From Oppiella nova (Eukaryota > Arthropoda > Arachnida > Sarcoptiformes > Oppiidae), in contig CAJPVJ010000320.1 of the NCBI GenBank assembly GCA_905397405.1, forward strand, positions 1-28,292: 28,292 bases of DNA, read 5' to 3'. A model generated the notes under the pieces. It ran no database searches. It had not been told where the DNA came from and worked only from the letters and a program-made list of their open reading frames with translations. Position numbers and translations under genes: made by a program. How positions within the stretch are numbered: position 1 is the first letter of the stretch; each line of letters begins with the position of its first letter. Positions 24,416-28,292 of this stretch are shown here, one piece after another.

Positions 24416-24706
24416 GGATGTAGTCATCCGCAGTTTAGCGGCGCTTTAAAGCCAAGTTTTTTCATAACATCAAAGTTTACTATTTATTGAGTACTCGATG
24501 TGAGAGTTTGTATACAGTATTAGATTTCATGACATGAATCACATGTACTTGTACTGTGTTNGGATGTAGTCATCCGCAGTTTAGCGGCGCTTTAAAGCCA
24601 AGTTTTTTCATAACATCAAAGTTTACTATTTATTGAGTACTCGATGTGAGAGTTTGTATACAGTATTAGATTTCATGACATGAATCACATGTACTTGTAC
24701 TGTGTT
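24416..24706 (+). repeat. 145-bp exact direct repeat flanking an assembly gap
   Basis: 24416-24560 and 24562-24706 are identical and are separated only by the N at 24561. This is the signature of two overlapping contigs joined without merging the overlap. The first 127 bases of the block also occur, inverted, as the last 127 bases of the window (28166-28292). Confidence 0.95.
24561..24561. other. Assembly gap (single N)
   Basis: Contig join inside a duplicated overlap. Confidence 0.95.
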
Positions 24707-25580
24707 TTCAGTGACTAAACAATCAACTTTATGGCAGTAATAATACCTGTGTTAGTAATACCTGACATAACGGTACTGTCAGTCAGTCATACCTCTGTGT
24801 AACAATGCCTGCACTGGGAGTCCAATACATGATTAGCATTAGTGCGCAAACATATTGATTGTGTGAATCAGTGCTCAAACTCTCGCTTTAATTGTATTGT
24901 ATTTGCATTACATTGACGCCCAACTCATCCCTAAGACATCACGAACACCACAATCACACACACTATCACTGGTGTTGTTGTGGTTGTTGTGCCACCAATG
25001 TCTTCACCAAACTCTTGCATGTGATCCCATTGTCATCTCATATGACCACAAAATACATCACTTCTCATCAAGTTTAACCAAACAGTGGAGTGAGTGGTGG
25101 ACACCGGGAGGCCATGGATTTACACCTCGTGTTGGCCTATATTTTCATCAAATTCATTCTTCCACTAGTTCTGGGAACAGGTAATCACCGGTTCATTAGC
25201 TCACAATTAGTTTAGTAAGATATTAGGATCACATGAATGGCCACAATGTGTGCCACTTATGGCATAAGTGTTGTGATGTTTACAGTGATTGCAATACATA
25301 TGTCACTAACAATCCAAACAACACTTGATTTACGAGTTTCTAAATAAACACTAAAAACCGAAACTTCACTCTTTATTTCAGCCGTTATTTTCCGACAAAA
25401 CCTCTTTTCATTCATCTATTTATTACTTCTTCTGTTGGGACCCATTCTTCCGAAGCCAAGTGCCAAAAGTGTACTCAAAGGTAACCACTGTTTCCACTGT
25501 TTTGCTTATGTTTGCCATTTAATACACATTCATTAGACGATTAAAATAGTTGTTACAAAACTTTTTTTGAATACATGAGT
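24562..25580. repeat. Inverted near-identical copy of 27275-28292 (probable alternative-haplotype contig)
   Basis: The 1,019-bp block is bounded by Ns on both sides. It matches the reverse complement of 27275-28292 (1,018 bp) end to end, with scattered substitutions and one A-run indel near 25353-25357. The outer end of the partner is the last base of the window. Homology boundaries that coincide with gaps and sequence ends point to an assembled second allele placed in the wrong orientation. Confidence 0.9.
25114..25480 (+). CDS. Piezo: Piezo exons 1-2, inverted allelic copy
   Basis: Exon 1 at 25114-25180 (67 nt) and exon 2 at 25382-25480 (99 nt) have the same lengths, phases and splice sites as the minus-strand Piezo exons at 27674-27740 and 27375-27473. 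The protein is identical. The one coding difference I see is synonymous (TAT here, TAC there). No exon 3 follows, because the block ends at the N at 25581. It is most likely the other haplotype of the same gene and not a second gene. An isolated duplicated 5' end cannot be excluded from sequence alone. Confidence 0.85.
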
Positions 25581-25581
25581 N
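25581..25581. other. Assembly gap (single N)
   Basis: Lies 18 bp beyond the donor of Piezo exon 4 on the minus strand, so the gene is cut in its fourth intron. Confidence 0.95.
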
Positions 25582-25598
25582 TCGACAATAATGATAAC

Positions 25599-27740
25599 CT
25601 GATCCCAGCGAACGGTTCAATGAGAGCCAACTGGCGATCCATAAGAAATATATGAAATAAAAGGCAGAACTGGCGGATGGGTTGAGGACAGCGGCACAGC
25701 ATAAGAGCACTAAGAATATGGTTTCGGTTATGATTGCCGTGAATAAGGCCGACGTTTTCTGTGCCCTCAACTTCTTCTTATACTTGTCTTCCATAGCTTT
25801 GGTGTTGATATTGACGGAGACAGCGCTGAGTCCGGCCTCAGTCATCCTCCGCTCCCTTCTCTCCATGCGTTCCAATCGTTTGACTTCTTGCTCTTTAGCC
25901 AATTCTTGGCGCTCTCTCTCCGCTTGCAATTGACGGATATATACATCTTTAATGAACAGATGAATAGCACCCGAGGCTATGAGTACACAGAAGTCGAGAC
26001 CACATAATCTTAAAACAGCCCAAACGGACACACCGTTGAACCGATGGAGACCTATGAATGTATAGAGTTCTCCATTGGGTTCGCCTTACAGTTGAATCAA
26101 ACAAACCATAAGAATATATTAAATAATGTTTGCGTTAATAGCGATTCAAACTTACAATAATCGAAAGATTCTCCGTAATTGTCAAAAGCAGCGAATAATA
26201 TGATTTGGAAACTAATTTGAGCCACACTTATTAGAAAACTTGTTACTATTACAACTTTCACATAATAGCCGATACATCCTATTAATCCATTCAAATAAAT
26301 TTTAGTATAATCAGTAAATTGGTTTAATAAATAAGTATTGGATTAAAATAACACATTGTGTATTATTTTTAAATATATCTTGTGAATAGTTATAATAATT
26401 ATTAAATGGATTAAAAACTAATATAATTGCAAATTAAAATTATTATTGTAAAAATTGTATTTGCTTTAAAAATATTAATAAATGTGAAAATTGTCATTTA
26501 GAAATATTATTTTTTAAAATTCTTAATATTAATTGTTTGTGCCTGTCGTATGTCTGATTTAATTTCTAAATTTATAAATTAGATTGTACATAAAATTTCT
26601 CTTTAAATTTAATAATACATTCATAAATATAAATAGAAAAAACACTTCTTTCTAAATTCTATTTAATTTTTAGTTTAGTCAACTTTTAACGCTAGTTATC
26701 ATACATATAGTATACATAAGATAAACAAACAAAAATAAACTTCAAATTTAATTTAATCATCAAAACATAGATCAATGATAAATTATAAACTAATTAAATA
26801 CTGTAGTAATAAAAATTGTATTATTTTTATTATATTAAATTTATATATTTTGTTAAACATATTATGTTATATTTTATAACTTATAAAATTGATATTAATT
26901 GTTTATAAATTAAACAAATTAATAATTGTTTTCATGATATTGATATTAAGAGCTAGCTCACTAGCTTACTTGCTAAAAATTAAATAAAAATGTTAATAAA
27001 ATATCCTTCATAAATAATTCACTTGGTATGTATTCATACGATAAAACTGATTATAAACTTATAAAAACATATAAACTAATAATTTATATATTAATTTGTT
27101 TAATGGTTAATACTTTCTCCAAGAGATAGCAAAATATAAATAAGTTTTTATAGATTAAATAAAATGAATGAATTAAATAATTGTAAATAGATTTGAAAAG
27201 CACACAAAAGTAGAGCAAAGTATTGAAACAATAGTTTCATGTACTTATTGTACTGTATTTTGGCACCTTTTTGGACTCATGTATTCAAAAAAAGTTTTGT
27301 AACAACTATTTTAATCGTCTAATGAATGTGTATTAAATGGCAAACATAAGCAAAACAGTGGAAACAGTGGTTACCTTTGAGTACACTTTTGGCACTTGGC
27401 TTCGGAAGAATGGGTCCCAACAGAAGAAGTAATAAATAGATGAATGAAAAGAGGTTTTGTCGGAAAATAACGGCTGAAATAAAGAGTGAAGTTTCGGTTT
27501 TAGTGTTTATTTAGAAACTCGTAAATCAAGTGTTGTTTGGATTGTTAGTGACATATGTATTGCAATCACTGTAAACACCACAACACTTATGCCATAAGTG
27601 GCACACATTGTGGCCATTCATGTGATTTTAATATCTTACTAAACTAATTGTGAGCTAATGAACCGGTGATTACCTGTTCCCAGAACTAGTGGAAGAATGA
27701 ATTTGATGAAAATGTAGGCCAACACGAGGTGTAAATCCAT
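25599..27740 (-). CDS. Piezo: Piezo mechanosensitive cation channel, N-terminal part (exons 1-4)
   Basis: Piezo proteins are very large trimeric plasma-membrane channels opened by membrane tension, with arrays of four-helix units forming curved blades. Exons 27674-27740, 27375-27473, 26156-26278 and 25599-26084 join in frame (phases 1, 1, 1, 1), giving 258 residues of a protein normally above 2,000. The start MDLHLVLAYIFIKFILPLVL and the second helix FSFIYLLLLLLGPILP match the conserved Piezo N-terminus. Exon 3 adds a hydrophobic helix (VVIVTSFLISVAQISFQIIL). Exon 4 holds another membrane segment, a charged stretch rich in Glu/Arg (residues about 135-195, likely cytosolic, partly coiled coil) and the block LNPSASSAFYFIYFLWIASW. 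That block corresponds to the HPSALSSVYLLLF region of human PIEZO1. Exon 4 ends at a GT donor at 25598. The rest of the gene is absent because of the gap. Confidence 0.93.
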
Positions 27741-28292
27741 GGCCTCCCGGTGTCCACCACTCACTCCACTGTTTGGTTAAACTTGATGAGAAGTGATGTG
27801 TTTTGTGGTCATATGGGATCACAATGGGATCACATGCAAGAGTTTGGTGAAGACATTGGCGGCACAACAACCACAACAACACAAGTGATAGTGTGTGTGA
27901 TTGTGGTGTGAGTGATGTCTTAGGGATGAGTTGGGCGTCAATGCAATGCAAATACAATACAATTAAAGCGAGAGTTTGAGCACTGATTCACACAATCAAT
28001 ATGTTTGCGCACTAATGCTAATCATGTATTGGACTCCCAGTGCAGGCATTGTTACACAAACGTATGACTGACTGACAGTACCGTTATGTCAGGTATTGCT
28101 AACACAGGTATTATTACTGCCATAAAGTTGATTGTTTAGTCACTGAAAACACAGTACAAGTACAGGTGATTCATGTCATGAAATCTAATACTGTATACAA
28201 ACTCTCACATCGAGTACTCAATAAATAGTAAACTTTGATGTTATGAAAAAACTTGGCTTTAAAGCGCCGCTAAACTGCGGATGACTACATCC
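27275..28292. repeat. Piezo 5' region, inverted partner of 24562-25580
   Basis: Carries Piezo exons 1-2 and about 550 bp upstream, presumably containing the promoter and 5' UTR. The last 127 bases are the exact reverse complement of 24562-24688. The first difference is at 28165 (C versus A on the Piezo sense strand). Confidence 0.9.

Noticed and set aside
25114-25480. A second, independent Piezo gene on the plus strand
   Set aside because: The copy is bounded by Ns, has identical exon structure, shows only allele-like differences and shares a contig-end overlap with the main copy.

Overview
The window is AT-rich arthropod nuclear DNA. The clues are short introns with GT-AG ends (57-67 bp in the compact genes), AATAAA signals, and animal orthologues. 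The MEF2 fragment reads RITDERNRQ, as in arthropods. An acariform mite is my tentative guess and is not proven. I see no bacterial, phage or viral genes and no tRNA or rRNA genes.

Layout. (1) 1-658 is one arm of a large inverted repeat whose partner is 10559-11225. (2) 659-9555 is mostly non-coding. It holds (TC)n tracts, a 10-bp minisatellite, a 127-bp direct repeat, a hairpin, and a very odd 130-bp segment (2608-2737) that is the plain, non-reversed complement of 2888-3017. (3) 9556-10433 carries the first two coding exons of a MEF2 MADS-box gene, which stops abruptly inside the MADS box. (4) 11226-19068 is a long AT-rich stretch with one assembly gap (N at 11734), a small terminal-inverted-repeat unit and a 127-bp tandem duplication. 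(5) 19069-22445 is a compact, complete gene cluster: PGGT1B (minus), mitochondrial ribosomal protein L34 (plus) and SPG21/maspardin (minus). (6) 22446-24415 is non-coding apart from an imperfect foldback repeat. (7) 24416-28292 carries the 5' end of a Piezo mechanosensitive channel gene (minus). A second, inverted copy of its first two exons sits between two Ns at 24561 and 25581.

Assembly. Exact matches of 127 bp occur at 1-127 versus 11099-11225 (inverted), 2762-2888 versus 3062-3188 (direct) and 24562-24688 versus 28166-28292 (inverted). A 127-bp near-exact pair is at 17449-17575 and 17577-17703. This recurring length suggests unmerged k-mer overlaps from a k=127 de Bruijn assembly of a heterozygous genome. 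The inverted Piezo copy is then best read as an alternative-haplotype contig. The true order is probably contig 11735-24560 followed by the reverse complement of 25582-28292, which would put Piezo on the plus strand, head to head with SPG21. The window also appears to be a whole scaffold, because it ends exactly at a shared contig end.

The genes do not form a pathway. PGGT1B prenylates CaaX proteins, L34 is a mitoribosome subunit, maspardin is an endosomal alpha/beta-hydrolase-fold protein, MEF2 is a muscle/neural transcription factor and Piezo is a mechanically gated channel. I found no convincing new biological system. The item most in need of explanation is the non-reversed complement segment.
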